Assembly: GCA_028293305.1 (NCBI GenBank)
Contig: JAQGPD010000141.1
Location: 1-5,706, forward strand
Direction of reading: 5' to 3'
From: Verrucomicrobiales bacterium
Lineage (GTDB): Bacteria > Verrucomicrobiota > Verrucomicrobiia > Verrucomicrobiales > V1-33
DNA length: 5,706 nucleotides
The notes beneath the pieces are model-generated. The model did no database searches and was not told the origin of the DNA. It saw only the letters and a program-made list of their open reading frames with translations. Made by a program: the position numbers and the translations under genes. This document shows positions 4,750 to 5,706 of this stretch, piece by piece (position 1 is the stretch's first letter; each line of letters opens with the position of its first letter).

Positions 4750-5706
4750 ATGAATGAAGCTCACGCCCAAAATCACCGCACTCGTGCGATGGGAATGGCT
4801 GTGCTGAGCTCCCTGGCCTCCAAGGGCGGGAACGCCATTTTGATGTTGGTTTCCATTCCCTTGGCATTCAGGGTTTTAGGGGAGGCCCGGTATGGGGTGT
4901 TCGGGGTGGTGCAGACACTCATGTTTTTCATCACGATGTCCGACCTGGGCATGGGGCCGGGCATCATGCGGCGCATTGCCTCGGCCGTGGCGAAGGGGAA
5001 TCGGGCGGAAGAGACCGCAGTCATTTCCTGCGGATTTTTCATCACGCTGGGTTTTGTGCTCATCACGGCGGCGATTTTCGTGGGATTGATGCTGACCGTG
5101 CCGGTCACGACCTTGTTCGGTCAGGGGTTCGAACCCGTGCAGGACGAGCTGCGGACGAACCTGTGGCTGGCGGGAGGGATGTTCCTCACGATGTTGCTGG
5201 TGAGCATGGTGGAACGGGCGCGGGAGGGATATCAGGAAATTCATATTGGGAATTCGTTCGGGGCCGCGCAGAATGTGATCGCGGCCTGTGTGCTGTATTT
5301 CGGGGTCCAGCATTGGCCTTCGGTCACGTTTTTGATGTTGGCGATTTATGGAACCCAGGCCGTGATCGGGGTTTCGAATGCGACTCATGTATTGTGGCAT
5401 CGGCCGTGGCTGGTCCCCCGTTGGTCCAGTCTGGACCGCCGGCTTTCCAAGCGGATGGTGGGTGAAGGATTGGCCTTGTTCACCGCCGGGACCATGTCCC
5501 CTATCTTCCAGCGGGAAGGGACAAAATGGTTGCTGGGTCAGATGATGGGGCAGCAGGGACCGACCGTGTTGGGGCGGTATACGATTTTGATCCAGCTGGG
5601 TTTTTTCCTCTATGGATTCGTGCTGATGGTCAGCCGTCCGCTCTGGCCGGCGGTGGCGGACGCGGTGGCGCGGGGAGATCTGGGCTGGGTGCGGGCGGCG
5701 CGGAAC
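4750..5706 (+). CDS. Polysaccharide flippase (Wzx/PST-like), N-terminal 319 residues
   Basis: The frame is open from ATG 4750 to the right edge and continues beyond it, with a TAA immediately before the start in the same frame. A short polar N-terminus (MNEAHAQNHRTRA) precedes strongly hydrophobic helices at about residues 17-40, 49-66, 91-118, 136-156, 171-186, 190-212, 238-255 and 277-297. The sequence IPLAFRVLGEARYGVFGVV (36-54), with LG and YG after the first helix, is typical of the polysaccharide-synthesis/PST branch of the MOP flippase superfamily, which moves lipid-linked glycan units across the inner membrane. RRIASAVAKGNRAEE (74-88) is the cytosolic loop usual after helix 2. Such proteins are generally 400-500 residues, so roughly two thirds is present. 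A second in-frame ATG occurs at 4789. No Shine-Dalgarno precedes 4750. The FkbM gene upstream supports a surface-glycan role; the exact glycan is unknown. Confidence 0.82.
   Translation, partial: MNEAHAQNHRTRAMGMAVLSSLASKGGNAILMLVSIPLAFRVLGEARYGVFGVVQTLMFFITMSDLGMGPGIMRRIASAVAKGNRAEETAVISCGFFITLGFVLITAAIFVGLMLTVPVTTLFGQGFEPVQDELRTNLWLAGGMFLTMLLVSMVERAREGYQEIHIGNSFGAAQNVIAACVLYFGVQHWPSVTFLMLAIYGTQAVIGVSNATHVLWHRPWLVPRWSSLDRRLSKRMVGEGLALFTAGTMSPIFQREGTKWLLGQMMGQQGPTVLGRYTILIQLGFFLYGFVLMVSRPLWPAVADAVARGDLGWVRAARN

Noticed and set aside
4282..4776. 164-codon frame on the minus strand as a real gene
   Set aside because: The translation has no recognisable motif, an irregular composition, and runs into the flippase start region; it looks like a chance open frame in GC-rich DNA.

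Overview
The window is GC-rich by eye and densely coding. It looks like a chromosomal segment of a free-living Gram-negative bacterium. The mix is a phosphoenolpyruvate-hydrolase-like TIM-barrel protein, a secreted AttH/CrtC lipocalin-like protein, and an FkbM methyltransferase followed by a polysaccharide flippase. Four of the five visible gene starts lack a clear Shine-Dalgarno sequence. This would fit Verrucomicrobiota or a neighbouring phylum, but that placement is an inference and no rRNA or marker gene here settles it.

Layout. Positions 1-213 hold the 3' end of the TIM-barrel gene (+), followed by a strong intrinsic terminator at 295-331. Positions 472-897 carry tsaE on the minus strand, convergent with the first gene and preceded by the only good ribosome binding site in the window. 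After a 243-base divergent gap, 1141-2394 encodes a secreted two-domain AttH/CrtC-type protein. Its stop codon falls inside an imperfect pentamer tandem repeat (2392-2446). A GNAT acetyltransferase of the RimJ/RimL type follows at 2496-3260. An AT-richer gap then leads to an FkbM-family methyltransferase (3492-4250, possibly from a TTG at 3459). A structured hairpin follows its stop codon, and then about 500 bases have no convincing intact gene, though one reading frame carries a methyltransferase motif I-like segment. From 4750 to the right edge is the first 319 codons of a multi-pass flippase of the polysaccharide-exporter type.

How the genes fit together. The left part (TIM-barrel protein, tsaE, AttH-like, GNAT) appears to be separate housekeeping or accessory genes. 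TsaE supports t6A modification of tRNA. The right part (FkbM methyltransferase, possible methyltransferase relic, flippase) looks like the beginning of a surface-glycan gene cluster (O-antigen, capsule or exopolysaccharide). Its base composition differs from the left part at the FkbM gene and its flanks. No complete novel system can be demonstrated. The most unusual items are the pentamer repeat fused to the AttH-like stop codon and the apparently decayed stretch between the two glycan genes.
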